Shown in pieces: positions 52,150 through 60,781 of a stretch of DNA of 64,000 nucleotides (positions are counted from its first letter, which is position 1; the number at the start of each line of letters is the position of its first letter). Under the pieces are notes generated by a model. It saw only the letters and a program-made list of their open reading frames with translations. It did no database searches and was not told where the DNA came from. Origin of the DNA: Paenibacillus antri (lineage in GTDB: Bacteria; Bacillota; Bacilli; Paenibacillales; YIM-B00363); assembly GCF_005765165.1 (NCBI RefSeq), contig NZ_VCIW01000001.1, forward strand, positions 62,001 to 126,000, read 5' to 3'. The position numbers were made by a program, and so were the translations under genes.

Positions 52150-53712
52150 TCACTGCTTGTTCGGATCGGCCTGATATTCCTTGTTCAGCTCCTCGAGTAC
52201 CTGATCGCCGCCGGAACGATGCCAGCTCTCCAGCACGGCCTTCCAGCCGGCCTCGTCGATCTCGCCCATGATGTACTTGACGCGCGCGTCGTTGATCAGC
52301 TTCTCCAGCGCTGTGCGCTTCTCGTCGTACGTCGGGGAATTGTACCCCGCGGCCGGGTTCACGACGAAGACGTTCGGGATCGCGGCGGCTTCCTTCTTCG
52401 CCGTCTTAAACTTGGCCGTGTATTTGTCGAGCGTGCCTTCCATGGCGAGGGAGCCGTCGGCGACCTGCATCGCCTGCTGCAGGTGGATGACCTCCGCCGC
52501 GTACTTCGCGGATTGCTCCGGCGTGCGTTCCGCCTTGCCGTCCTTCAACGTATAGTGAACGCCTTCGATGCCCCACTCGAAGATGTTCTGCCCTTCCGGC
52601 GTGGAGAGCGTATCGAAGTATTGCAGAATCCGCTTCAATTCCTCTTCCGTCTTGACGGTTTCCTTCGGAATCAGGAAGCTGCCGGACAATCCGTTATCCA
52701 TGAGCAGCTTCTGGCCGTTCGCCCCGTTCAGAATGCTCGACGTGTCCAGCTCCGCGTTCGGATTCAGCTTGAACAGCTCCGAGTGGCGCGCGATGAAGTC
52801 GTTGTCGCCGAGGCGGAAGCCGAACAGCCCCTTGTTGCCGTTGTCGATATTCTGGGTACGCTCCGTGATCGCGAAATCTTGGTTGATCAGCTTCTCGTCG
52901 TACAGCCGTTTGTACCAATTCATCGCGTCGATATACGCCTGGCTTTCATGCGCGGGGACGATCTTGCCGTCCTTGACTTCCCATACGTTCCCGCCGCCGG
53001 TCGCCGCCAAGATGAACTTGAATCCGCGTACGCTCTTCTCTTCGGCCAAGCCGATCGTGTCGTCTTGACCGTTCCCGTCGGGGTCCTGCGTCGCGAACGC
53101 CTTGATCACTTCGTACATTTCGTCCAGCGTCTTCGGCGGCTGCATCCCGACCTTGTTCAACCAATCCGTGCGGTAGATCATGCCGTCCCCGACGAGCGAA
53201 CGGGAGCGGTTCAAACCGTACGTCTTGCCGCCGACAGCCGTGTTCTTCAACACTTGCGGATTGAGGGCCTTCTCCAGATTCGGGAACTCCTTCAGGTACG
53301 GACCGAGCTCCCAGAAATACCCGTCGCGCATGGCGCCCTTCAAATTGGAGTTGAATGGGGTGACGGACGTGAGGATGACCATCGGCATCTGACCGGACGC
53401 GATCGTGGCGTTAAACTTCTCGTCGTAGGTGCCGTTCGGCACCCATTGAATCTGAAGGTCCGTATTCGTCAGCTTCTCGACCTCGGCGATCACAGGGTCG
53501 TTCTCCTTCGGCGGTTCGGCCAGTACCGACAAGTTCATCATGGTGATGACGAAAGGCTTCTCCGCCGCCGCGGGCGTATCCGAGTTCGTCGGCGTATCGT
53601 TCTCCTTCGCGACGGGCGCCGTCCCTCCGCCGCTGCAGCCCGCAAGCGCGATCGCCAACGAGAGTCCTGCGGCCCACCATTTGATCGAATTCGCGTTCCC
53701 CATCTTCGTCAT
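52150..53712 (-). CDS. ABC transporter solute-binding lipoprotein of the acid-sugar operon
   Basis: The 520-residue lipoprotein has signal core 'WWAAGLSLAIALAGC' with lipobox LAGC and is a large LipO/YtcQ-type binding protein ('PDGNGQDDTIGLAEEKS', 'TYGLNRSRSLVGDG' blocks). I start it at ATG 53710-53712, six bases after AAGGAGGGG; the frame is open to 53883 but overlaps the neighbouring gene. It is encoded between the two paralogous unknown proteins and after both permeases. The dehydratases in the operon suggest an acidic sugar or oligomer as ligand. Confidence 0.92.
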   Translation of the reverse strand: MTKMGNANSIKWWAAGLSLAIALAGCSGGGTAPVAKENDTPTNSDTPAAAEKPFVITMMNLSVLAEPPKENDPVIAEVEKLTNTDLQIQWVPNGTYDEKFNATIASGQMPMVILTSVTPFNSNLKGAMRDGYFWELGPYLKEFPNLEKALNPQVLKNTAVGGKTYGLNRSRSLVGDGMIYRTDWLNKVGMQPPKTLDEMYEVIKAFATQDPDGNGQDDTIGLAEEKSVRGFKFILAATGGGNVWEVKDGKIVPAHESQAYIDAMNWYKRLYDEKLINQDFAITERTQNIDNGNKGLFGFRLGDNDFIARHSELFKLNPNAELDTSSILNGANGQKLLMDNGLSGSFLIPKETVKTEEELKRILQYFDTLSTPEGQNIFEWGIEGVHYTLKDGKAERTPEQSAKYAAEVIHLQQAMQVADGSLAMEGTLDKYTAKFKTAKKEAAAIPNVFVVNPAAGYNSPTYDEKRTALEKLINDARVKYIMGEIDEAGWKAVLESWHRSGGDQVLEELNKEYQADPNKQ

Positions 53713-53725
53713 ACCCGACCCCTCC

Positions 53726-54547
53726 TTAATTGGATGCTTCCAACGCCAGTTCGTCAACGCGACGCGCGAAGAATGCGTTCGCGTGCAGCAAGTGGCCGAC
53801 GGCCGCCCGCAGCGCTTGCCCGTATCGGCTTGCCGGAACCGCGGCGAGCGCCGCCTCGCGTTCCTCGGCCGTCGTCGTCCCACCGTTCCTAAGCCTGCTC
53901 GCCAGCGCCACGATCGCGTCGTCCGCCCGGTAGAAGTTCGTCTCGAGGACGTGCCGTCGTTCCCCGTCGGCGTCGGGCTCCGCGACAGCCTTCGCGAAGC
54001 GATCCATGTAGGCGTCCCATTCCTGCATGCCGGCGTACAGCGCGTCGAACCAGCCCTCGATGTCGTCGCCGTCCGGCTTGAACGTATGCATCTCGATGAA
54101 GTACCGCTGCTTCAGCACCTCGAACAATTCCGAGAGCGCGACGGCGTCGAGCGTCGCGTCCGGCGCCGCGTAGCGGGCTCGGAACAAGTAAGCGTCCCGG
54201 TACAAATCCGCTTCTTCCGAAGAAGCCGACAGCCGGCGATCCGCGACGCGGTGCGCAAGCCAACCAAGCGCGAGCGCCAGGACGGACTCGGCTTCGGTCT
54301 TCGTCGCGAGCGGCGCGGACCGGAAGCCGACGTCCTCTCTCACTGTCTTATATGTGTCCCAGTGTAAGCGATACCGGTCCAAGTAGGGAAGGGCGAACGC
54401 GTCGTCCGCGCTTCGCAGCGCGCCGAACTGCAGGAATGCCGCATGCTCGCCGGCCGCCTCCGCCAATGCTTCGCTCACGCCGTCCGTCGCGAGCAGGATT
54501 GCTGCGCTGTCTTCGATCAATGCGGTACGCGTCAGTTGGATGACCAT
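53726..54547 (-). CDS. Conserved helical protein of unknown function, copy 2 (273 residues)
   Basis: This is homologous to the 303-residue protein downstream: LGWLAHRVADR (residues 94-104), EGWFDALYA (164-172) and TNFYRADDAI (203-212) match in order and spacing. It is cytoplasmic and helical, with an alanine- and arginine-rich composition reflecting high GC. It lacks the central HFENEPES segment of copy 1, which accounts for much of the length difference. ATG follows GGAGGTTGA. No known function; two divergent copies could make a heteromer. Confidence 0.8.
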   Translation of the reverse strand: MVIQLTRTALIEDSAAILLATDGVSEALAEAAGEHAAFLQFGALRSADDAFALPYLDRYRLHWDTYKTVREDVGFRSAPLATKTEAESVLALALGWLAHRVADRRLSASSEEADLYRDAYLFRARYAAPDATLDAVALSELFEVLKQRYFIEMHTFKPDGDDIEGWFDALYAGMQEWDAYMDRFAKAVAEPDADGERRHVLETNFYRADDAIVALASRLRNGGTTTAEEREAALAAVPASRYGQALRAAVGHLLHANAFFARRVDELALEASN

Positions 54548-54579
54548 ATCTCAACCTCCATAATGGAAATAAGTTCCTT

Positions 54580-55455
54580 CTACCCTTTCACGGAACCGAT
54601 TAAGGCGCCCTTCGCGAAATGCTTCTGCAGGAAGGGGTACACGAGCAGAATCGGCAGCGTCGAGATGACGATGACGGCCATCTTGATAATCTGTCCGGGC
54701 GGTACGATGTAGTTGGAGTCGAAGACGGCGGAATCGCCGAGGCCCCCGGAGGACAGAATGACGATCTGTCGCAGCCACACCTGAATCGGCCATTTGTAGT
54801 TGTCGTTGATGTACAGAATCGCCTGGAAGAACGAGTTCCAATGGTTCACGGCGTAGAACAACGCGAATGTGGCGATCGCCGGCAGCGAGAGCGGCAGCAC
54901 GATCTGCCACAGAATGCGAAGGTCGTTGCAGCCGTCGATCTTCGCCGCCTCCTCCAGCCCTTCGGGGAGCTGTTGGAAGAAGTTCTTCAGCACGATCAAG
55001 TTGAACGCGCTGATCGCGCCGGGCAGCAGCAGCGACCAGTACGAGTTGATCAGGCCGAGCGACTTCACGACCAAGAACGTAGGAATCATGCCTCCGCTGA
55101 ACAGCATCGAGAAGACGACCCCGAGCAAGATGATTCGTCGTCCGTCCAGGTCCTTCCTCGCGAGCGGATACGCCATCAAGCATGTGAACAGCAGATTGAT
55201 CGCGGTGCCTGCGATCGTAATAAAGATCGTGACCCCCAAACTCCCTAACAGCACCTCCGTGGAGAAAATGTATCGGTACCCCTCCAACGAAAATTGCGTG
55301 GGAAATAACACGATCTTCTTGGTGATGAACTCCTGCGGCGAGGTGAACGAACCCGCGACGACGTACACGAACGGCAGCAACGTCGCTAACCCATACAACC
55401 CTAAGAACGTGTAATTAAAAGCATCGAAGAGCTTGCTTCCGATCGACGTTTTCAT
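54580..55455 (-). CDS. Carbohydrate ABC transporter permease (YtcP/LplC type)
   Basis: A 291-residue permease with six helices and EAA loop 'EAAKIDGCNDLRILWQIVLP' near residue 185, ending 'QKHFAKGALIGSVKG'. ATG with GAAGGAGAGG upstream. It lies 38 bp after the partner permease gene and 32 bp before the 273-residue unknown gene. Confidence 0.93.
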   Translation of the reverse strand: MKTSIGSKLFDAFNYTFLGLYGLATLLPFVYVVAGSFTSPQEFITKKIVLFPTQFSLEGYRYIFSTEVLLGSLGVTIFITIAGTAINLLFTCLMAYPLARKDLDGRRIILLGVVFSMLFSGGMIPTFLVVKSLGLINSYWSLLLPGAISAFNLIVLKNFFQQLPEGLEEAAKIDGCNDLRILWQIVLPLSLPAIATFALFYAVNHWNSFFQAILYINDNYKWPIQVWLRQIVILSSGGLGDSAVFDSNYIVPPGQIIKMAVIVISTLPILLVYPFLQKHFAKGALIGSVKG

Positions 55456-55493
55456 ACGAACCTCTCCTTCCCTGCATTCGTCGCGCCGCCGTC

Positions 55494-56459
55494 TTAGAGG
55501 ATGCCCTCCTCCCCGACCTTCTTCGCGAAATAATTCGCTCCCAGCACCATCACGAACCCGATCACCGATTTAAACAAGTTGACCGCCGTTGAGTAGCTGA
55601 AGTCGCCAAGTTGGATGCCTCGTTCGTACACGTACGTTTCGAACACTTCGCCGACGTCCCGGTTCATCGGGTTCAGCATAAGGAAAATTTGTTCGAAGCC
55701 GAGATCCAGGAACGAACCGAGCCGTAAGATGAGCAGCACGACAATGGTGCTTCGGATCGCCGGAAGGGTGACGTGAACCATCTGCTTCCAGCGGCCGGCG
55801 CCGTCCATCCGGGCGGCTTCGTACAGCTGCGGGTCGACCCCCGCCAATGCGGCCAGGAACAGGATCGTGCCCCAACCGGTCTCCTTCCAGATCATCTCGC
55901 CGACGACCATCGTCCGGAACCAGCTGTTGCTAAGCAGGAAATTGATTTTTTCGCCGCCGAGCTGAGCGATCAGCTCGTTGACGATGCCCCCTTCGGTCGT
56001 GAACAGGATGTACGCGAGACCGACGACGACGACCCAGGAGAGAAAATGGGGGATGTAGATTAGACTTTGGATCGTTCGTTTGTACGCCTCGACGCGCAGC
56101 TCGTTCAGAAGCAGCGCGATGACAATGGGCAGCGGAAAGAAGAACAAGATGTTGTAGATCGCCAGGATAAACGTGTTGCGGAACAATAACCAAAACTGAG
56201 GCTCGCCGAAGAACGTTCGGAAATGCTCGACGCCGACCCAGTCGCTGCTCCAAAATCCCCGAAACGGGGAGAAATCCTGGAACGCGATCAGCACGCCCCA
56301 CATCGGGACATACTTAAAAATAATGAAGTACAGGACGCCGGGCGCCAGCATGTAGTACAGCCAGCGGTTCTTGAACAATCGTTTCTTTAAGGAATCTCCT
56401 GTGGCCGCGGTCAGCTGACTCCCCCGTTGGATCGTAGAAGTCGTTCTCAGTGCCTTCAC
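55494..56459 (-). CDS. Carbohydrate ABC transporter permease (LplB type)
   Basis: A 321-residue permease with six helices, N-terminal segment 'YVPMWGVLIAFQDFSPFRG' characteristic of LplB, and EAA loop 'EAARMDGAGRWKQMVHVTLP' near residue 210. GTG start closely behind GGAAGG. First gene of the nine-gene acid-sugar operon. Confidence 0.92.
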   Translation of the reverse strand: MKALRTTSTIQRGSQLTAATGDSLKKRLFKNRWLYYMLAPGVLYFIIFKYVPMWGVLIAFQDFSPFRGFWSSDWVGVEHFRTFFGEPQFWLLFRNTFILAIYNILFFFPLPIVIALLLNELRVEAYKRTIQSLIYIPHFLSWVVVVGLAYILFTTEGGIVNELIAQLGGEKINFLLSNSWFRTMVVGEMIWKETGWGTILFLAALAGVDPQLYEAARMDGAGRWKQMVHVTLPAIRSTIVVLLILRLGSFLDLGFEQIFLMLNPMNRDVGEVFETYVYERGIQLGDFSYSTAVNLFKSVIGFVMVLGANYFAKKVGEEGIL

Positions 56460-56499
56460 CTTCCCTTCCGTATGATTACAGCCGCGTTCCGCTGTTACG

Positions 56500-56557
56500 A
56501 TGAATCATAGCACCGGGTGTTGTAACCGGATACAATCCGCAAAGGGTCAAAATGAAT
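56500..56557 (-). promoter_or_regulatory. Candidate promoter E of the acid-sugar operon
   Basis: The minus strand shows ATTCATTTTGACCCTTTGCGG, whose core TTTTGACCCTTTGC resembles the TTTTTACCCTTCGC of promoter A, and an extended -10 TGCTATGAT about 45 bp before the start codon. The distance from CCC to the -10 is about 8 bp shorter than in A-C. The membrane AraC regulator encoded in the operon is the likely activator. Confidence 0.4.
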
Positions 56558-56720
56558 ACGTTTCCAAAACCGCCGCTGCGTCTGCGGTTCGGTCCGCGGC
56601 ACCCGGGTTCGATAATCATTAGAGATCCACCGATAATCATGAGAAACTGTGCCGTAACGAAAGAAAGAGCCGACGCGTTGAACGCCGACTCCTTGGTTAT
56701 GCCGTATGAATCGATTCGGA

Positions 56721-58898
56721 TTATACGCGTTGTGCCAATCGCGCCTTGTATTCCTTTCTCCGCCGGTGCAGAATCGGCTCCGTATATCCGTTCGGCTGCT
56801 TTCGTCCTTCCAGAATCAACTCGCCGGCCGCTTGGAACGCGATCGAGCGTTCCAAGTCCTCGGTCATCGGACGGTACGACGGATCCGCGGCGTTCTGCGC
56901 ATCCACCACGCTCGCCATCCGCCGCAGCGTCTCCTTCACTTGCTCCTCCGTACAGACGCCGTGATGCAGCCAGTTCGCGATATGCTGGCTGGAGATGCGC
57001 AGCGTCGCCCGATCCTCCATCAGGCCGACGTTGCGGACATCGGGCACCTTCGAGCAGCCGACGCCGTGATCGATCCAACGGACGACGTACCCCAGAATGC
57101 CTTGGACGTTATTGTCCAGCTCCTCTTGTATTTGTTCCTCCGACCACGACGTCGACGCCGCCGAAGGCAATTCGAGCATGCCGTCCTTCTCGGGGCGGGT
57201 GGCCGCCCGCTTCGCCCGTTGGACGTCGGCGACGTTCACCTCATGATAATGGAGCGCATGGAGCGTCGCCGCCGTCGGCGACGGCACCCAAGCCGTATTC
57301 GCCCCGGCCCCGGGATGCGCGACCTTCTGAACCAGCATCTCCTTCATCAGGTCCGGCATCGCCCACATGCCCTTGCCGATCTGGGCGCGACCTTGCAAGC
57401 CGCATTCCAGGCCCGTGTATACGTTGGCCGCTTCATAGGTTTGCAGCCATGCGGAGGATTTCATGTCGCCCTTGCGAATCATCGCCCCCGCTTCCATGGA
57501 CGTATGGATCTCGTCCCCGGTGCGATCGAGGAAACCCGTATTAATGAAGACGATGCGGTCTTTCACCGCTCGAATACAAGCCTTCAGGTTGAGCGAAGTG
57601 CGCCGCTCTTCATCCATCACGCCGATCTTCAGCGTATATCGTCGCATGCCGAGCATATCTTCGATCCGATCGAACAATACGTTCGCGAAGGCGACTTCCT
57701 CCGAACCGTGCATCTTCGGCTTGACGATATAGATCGAACCGCGCTTGCCGTTCGGATACGGCGTCCAACCTTCGGCGTTCCGCTTGGCGATCAGGCTCGT
57801 GACGACGCCGTCCAAGATCCCTTCGGGGATTTCCCTGCCGTCCTTGTCGAGAATCGCGTCGATCGCCATCAGATGCCCGACGTTCCGTACGAACAACAGC
57901 GACCGTCCGGGCAAGCGAATCGGCTCGCCGGACGGAGCGCGATATTCGCGGTCCGGCTGCAGCGTCCGCGTCGTCCGGCGCCCCCCTTTCTCGAAGACGG
58001 CGGTTAAATCCCCTCGCATGAGCCCCAGCCAATTCCGGTACACCGCCACCTTGTCGTCCGCGTCCACGGCCGCGACCGAATCCTCGCAATCCATAATGGT
58101 CGTAAGCGCGGCTTCCAGCAGAATATCTTTCACTCCGGCGCCGTCCGTCCGGCCGACGGGATGCTCGCGGTCGATCTGGATCTCGAAATGAAGCCCGTGA
58201 TTCCGGAGCAGCACCGCCTCCGGAGCGGACGGATCGCCTCGATAACCGGCGAGACGGCTTTCATCCTGTAGGCCGGTCGTCGATCCGCTCCGCAGCGCGA
58301 CGCGCAGCCGGCCGTCCTCGACGGCATAACCGGCCGCCTCGGCATGCGAGCCTTCGCCGAGCGGCGCCGTTCGATCCAGGAACGACTTGGCGAAGGCGAT
58401 GACGCGTTCCCCGCGAATCGGGTTATAGTCGTTCCGCCGCTCGGCCCCGTCCGCATCGTCGATCGCGTCCGTGCCGTACAAGGCGTCGTACAGGCTCCCC
58501 CAACGCGCGTTGGCGGCGTTCAGCGCGTAGCGCGCGTTATTGACCGGAACGACGAGCTGCGGCCCGGCCAAACGCGCGATCTCGTCGTCGACGCCTTCGG
58601 TCGCGACTTCGAAATCCGCGGGTTCCGGCTCCAGGTAGCCGATCTCCTGCAGGAACGCCTTGTACTCCTCCGGCGCGGAGACACGGTTCCGCTTGTGCCA
58701 CGCGTCGATTCGCGCTTGCAGGTCGTCGCGCTTCTCGAGGAGCGCCCGGTTCCGCGGCGACAGCTCGTGAATCAACGCATCGAATCCGCTCCAGAACGCT
58801 TCCTCGTCCACCCCGCTGCCCGGCAGCGCCTCCGCGCGAATAAATTCGTAAAGCGTCGCGGCCACCTTAAGGTTCCCGACCGTCACGTACTCGGACAT
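56721..58898 (-). CDS. glcB: Malate synthase G
   Basis: The 725-residue enzyme matches malate synthase G in length and sequence: '[15 protein letters not shown]', '[11 protein letters not shown]', '[16 protein letters not shown]'-type acidic cluster read here as '[16 protein letters not shown]', 'KPKMHG', '[17 protein letters not shown]'-like block, and '[18 protein letters not shown]'. It condenses glyoxylate with acetyl-CoA to malate in the cytoplasm. No isocitrate lyase is in the window, so glyoxylate may come from acid-sugar or glycolate breakdown. ATG at 58896-58898 follows AAGGAGG. It is divergent from an IclR regulator gene, with a 16-bp palindrome next to its ribosome site. Confidence 0.95.
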   Translation of the reverse strand: MSEYVTVGNLKVAATLYEFIRAEALPGSGVDEEAFWSGFDALIHELSPRNRALLEKRDDLQARIDAWHKRNRVSAPEEYKAFLQEIGYLEPEPADFEVATEGVDDEIARLAGPQLVVPVNNARYALNAANARWGSLYDALYGTDAIDDADGAERRNDYNPIRGERVIAFAKSFLDRTAPLGEGSHAEAAGYAVEDGRLRVALRSGSTTGLQDESRLAGYRGDPSAPEAVLLRNHGLHFEIQIDREHPVGRTDGAGVKDILLEAALTTIMDCEDSVAAVDADDKVAVYRNWLGLMRGDLTAVFEKGGRRTTRTLQPDREYRAPSGEPIRLPGRSLLFVRNVGHLMAIDAILDKDGREIPEGILDGVVTSLIAKRNAEGWTPYPNGKRGSIYIVKPKMHGSEEVAFANVLFDRIEDMLGMRRYTLKIGVMDEERRTSLNLKACIRAVKDRIVFINTGFLDRTGDEIHTSMEAGAMIRKGDMKSSAWLQTYEAANVYTGLECGLQGRAQIGKGMWAMPDLMKEMLVQKVAHPGAGANTAWVPSPTAATLHALHYHEVNVADVQRAKRAATRPEKDGMLELPSAASTSWSEEQIQEELDNNVQGILGYVVRWIDHGVGCSKVPDVRNVGLMEDRATLRISSQHIANWLHHGVCTEEQVKETLRRMASVVDAQNAADPSYRPMTEDLERSIAFQAAGELILEGRKQPNGYTEPILHRRRKEYKARLAQRV

Positions 58899-58916
58899 TG
58901 AAACGACCTCCTTGTT

Positions 58917-58932
58917 GTTCATAATAATGAAC
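58917..58932. promoter_or_regulatory. IclR-type operator 1 (malate synthase side)
   Basis: GTTCATAATAATGAAC is a palindrome with 6-bp arms, just upstream of the malate synthase ribosome site. A second inverted repeat, TGAACCAA with TTGGTTCA (58928-58957), overlaps it. Confidence 0.65.
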
Positions 58933-59051
58933 CAAGTTCATCAAGATGTTTGGTTCAGTTTACCATCGGCATTTCGGAGGGTCAATCGGAAAATCGGATC
59001 GGGACACCGGCACCTTTGACGCGAAAAGACCGCAGTGGTAGGATCAACTTA

Positions 59052-59067
59052 GTTCAAAATACGGAAC
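59052..59067. promoter_or_regulatory. IclR-type operator 2 (regulator side)
   Basis: Reading the minus strand gives GTTCCGTATTTTGAAC, differing by one base from the operator before the FAH gene. It lies 30 bp before the IclR start codon, consistent with autoregulation. Confidence 0.65.
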
Positions 59068-59096
59068 GATAACCCAAAGGAAGGAGACGTGTTCGC

Positions 59097-59846
59097 GTGG
59101 ATGAGCAAAAATATAGCGTTCCCGCCCTGGACCGGGCCAACGCGGTGCTGACGGCGCTCGTGGACGAACCGTACCGTTGGAAGCTGTCCGACCTATCGAA
59201 AAAGCTCGACATCAGCAAGAGCACGTTGTACTCGCTGCTCGCCACGATGGAGCGGTTGCAATGGATCGCCCGCGACCGCAACGACGCTTACGCGATCGGA
59301 AGCGCCATGGGGCGGCTCGGCGGCGCTTATTTTCGTCAATACGATCTTGTCGAGGCGTTCCGCACGCTGGCCGATCCCGCGATGCGCAAGCTCGAGGAAT
59401 CGATTCAGCTCGCGGTGCTCGAGGGATCCGACGTCCTTTATTTGGCGAAGGTGGAGGCCCCGGGCCCGGTGCAAATGGTGTCCGGCCCCGGCGTACGGTT
59501 CCCCGCCCATGCGACCGGACTCGGGAAGGCGCTCCTGGCCGGAACGACGGAAGATCGAATAAGGGAACTGTTTCCCGAAGAATCGCTGCCGAAAATTACG
59601 GTTCACACGGTAGGCTCCCGCGAAGCGCTGCTTCAAGAAGTGAGAAAAGGCGAGCGGGAGGGGTATACGACGGATATCCAGGAAGGGGTCATGGGCTTCT
59701 GCTGCGTGGCCGCCCCCGTTCGCGCTTCGGGCGGCGGGGTCGTCGCGGCGGTGAGCTGCTCCATGCCGATTCACCGGTGGGAGGGCAAGAAAGAAACGGC
59801 GTTGCGAGAAATGCAGGAGCTGGCGAAACGGTTATCCCCCTTATAA
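59097..59846 (+). CDS. IclR-family transcriptional regulator
   Basis: The 249-residue protein has an N-terminal winged helix ('LSDLSKKLDISKSTLYSLLATMERLQWI', key recognition helix residues SKSTLYSLL) and a C-terminal GAF-like effector domain ('VSGPGVRFPAHATGLGKALLAG', 'YTTDIQEGVMGFCCVAAPV'). GTG start with AAGGAAGGAG upstream. It is divergent from malate synthase and precedes the FAH and malic enzyme genes. The three matching palindromes make it the local regulator of glyoxylate/malate metabolism; its effector may be glyoxylate, pyruvate or an acid-sugar intermediate. Confidence 0.92.
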   Translation: MDEQKYSVPALDRANAVLTALVDEPYRWKLSDLSKKLDISKSTLYSLLATMERLQWIARDRNDAYAIGSAMGRLGGAYFRQYDLVEAFRTLADPAMRKLEESIQLAVLEGSDVLYLAKVEAPGPVQMVSGPGVRFPAHATGLGKALLAGTTEDRIRELFPEESLPKITVHTVGSREALLQEVRKGEREGYTTDIQEGVMGFCCVAAPVRASGGGVVAAVSCSMPIHRWEGKKETALREMQELAKRLSPL

Positions 59847-59860
59847 CGTGCGGCAAGTCG

Positions 59861-59894
59861 GACGCGTCCCGAAATTTCGGGCGCGTCTTTTTTT
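59861..59894 (+). terminator. Terminator after the IclR gene
   Basis: GACGCGTCCCGAAA and TTTCGGGCGCGTC pair with one bulged T and almost no loop, followed by seven T residues. It separates the regulator from the FAH/malic enzyme unit, which needs its own promoter. Confidence 0.88.
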
Positions 59895-59956
59895 ATTTGC
59901 CCATTGACTTTCCAACCGAATTGGTAGACGATGGTCTTATCAACATCTGGAACATT

Positions 59957-59972
59957 GTTCCGTATTATGAAC
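59957..59972. promoter_or_regulatory. IclR-type operator 3 (FAH/malic enzyme operon)
   Basis: GTTCCGTATTATGAAC lies 19 bp before the FAH start codon and overlaps GGAACATTGTTCC. Possible -35 TTGACT is at about 59908. Confidence 0.65.
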
Positions 59973-59990
59973 GAAAAGGGGTCATTCCTG

Positions 59991-60761
59991 ATGAAGTTGG
60001 TTCGGTATTCGATCGCGGGCGAAGCTTCCGTCCGCGGCGGAACGCTCGAGGGGGACGTCATCCGCGAATATGCCGGCGATTTGTTCGAGGGCATCGAGCT
60101 CACGGGGAGAACCTGCCGATTGGAGGAGGTAACGCTGCACGCGCCGTTCTCGCCCCGGCATATTATCGGCATCGGCGCGAACTTCGCCCCGGAGGGCGTC
60201 CCGAAGCCCGACATGCCGGAGCTCCCGGTTCTATTCTTCAAACCGACGACCGCGGTTATCGGTCCCGGCGCGCCGATCCGGCTGCCGCCCGGCGCGAAGA
60301 ACGTGAAATTCGAGGCGGAGCTCGCCGTCGTCATCGGCCGAACGGCCAGACGGGTCGATCCGGAACGCGCGGGGGAGTACATCTTCGGCTTTACCGTCGC
60401 CAACGACGTCAGCGCGCCCGAATTCTTCCACCCGAACGGCCATTGGACGGTCGGCAAGTCGTTCGATACGTTCTGTCCGTTGGGACCCTGGCTCGACACG
60501 GCGTTCGACGATCGCGACGCCCGCATCCGAGCGACCGTGAACGGCGCCGAGAAGCAGAACGGCTCCGTCGAGCGGATGATTACGCCGGTACGCCATATGA
60601 TCAGCCGCGTAAGCGAATTTATGACTTTACAGCCGGGAGACGTCCTGCTGACGGGAACGCCTCCGGGCGCCGACGTCATCCGGGGCGGCGATACCGTCAT
60701 CTGTTCGATCGAAGGGCTAGGGAGCTTGAGCAATCCGGTGCTAGGCGCTGACGCGAAATAA
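59991..60761 (+). CDS. Fumarylacetoacetate hydrolase-family enzyme
   Basis: The 256-residue protein has the FAH fold: 'IIGIGANFAPE', metal ligands in 'VKFEAELAVVIG' (glutamates) and 'GFTVANDVSAPEF' (aspartate), 'GKSFDTFCPLGPWL', and 'LQPGDVLLTGTPPG'. The family includes acylpyruvases, 2-keto-3-deoxy-diketo-sugar-acid hydrolases and oxaloacetate decarboxylases. Beside malate synthase and malic enzyme, cleavage of a diketo sugar acid or oxaloacetate decarboxylation are the most plausible roles. ATG at 59991 follows AAAAGGGG; the upstream frame to 59931 overlaps the operator. Confidence 0.87.
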   Translation: MKLVRYSIAGEASVRGGTLEGDVIREYAGDLFEGIELTGRTCRLEEVTLHAPFSPRHIIGIGANFAPEGVPKPDMPELPVLFFKPTTAVIGPGAPIRLPPGAKNVKFEAELAVVIGRTARRVDPERAGEYIFGFTVANDVSAPEFFHPNGHWTVGKSFDTFCPLGPWLDTAFDDRDARIRATVNGAEKQNGSVERMITPVRHMISRVSEFMTLQPGDVLLTGTPPGADVIRGGDTVICSIEGLGSLSNPVLGADAK

Positions 60762-60781
60762 TCCATAAGGGGGATCTCGAC

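Noticed and set aside
52219-53892. Open frame of 557 codons on the plus strand
   Set aside because: Antisense to the acid-sugar binding protein, whose lipobox, family motifs and ribosome site are clear.
56706-58007. Open frame of 433 codons on the plus strand
   Set aside because: Antisense to malate synthase G, which is unmistakable on the minus strand.
59177-60751. Open frame of 524 codons on the plus strand spanning two genes
   Set aside because: It overlaps the IclR and FAH genes in another frame, crosses the terminator and operator, and has no ribosome site.
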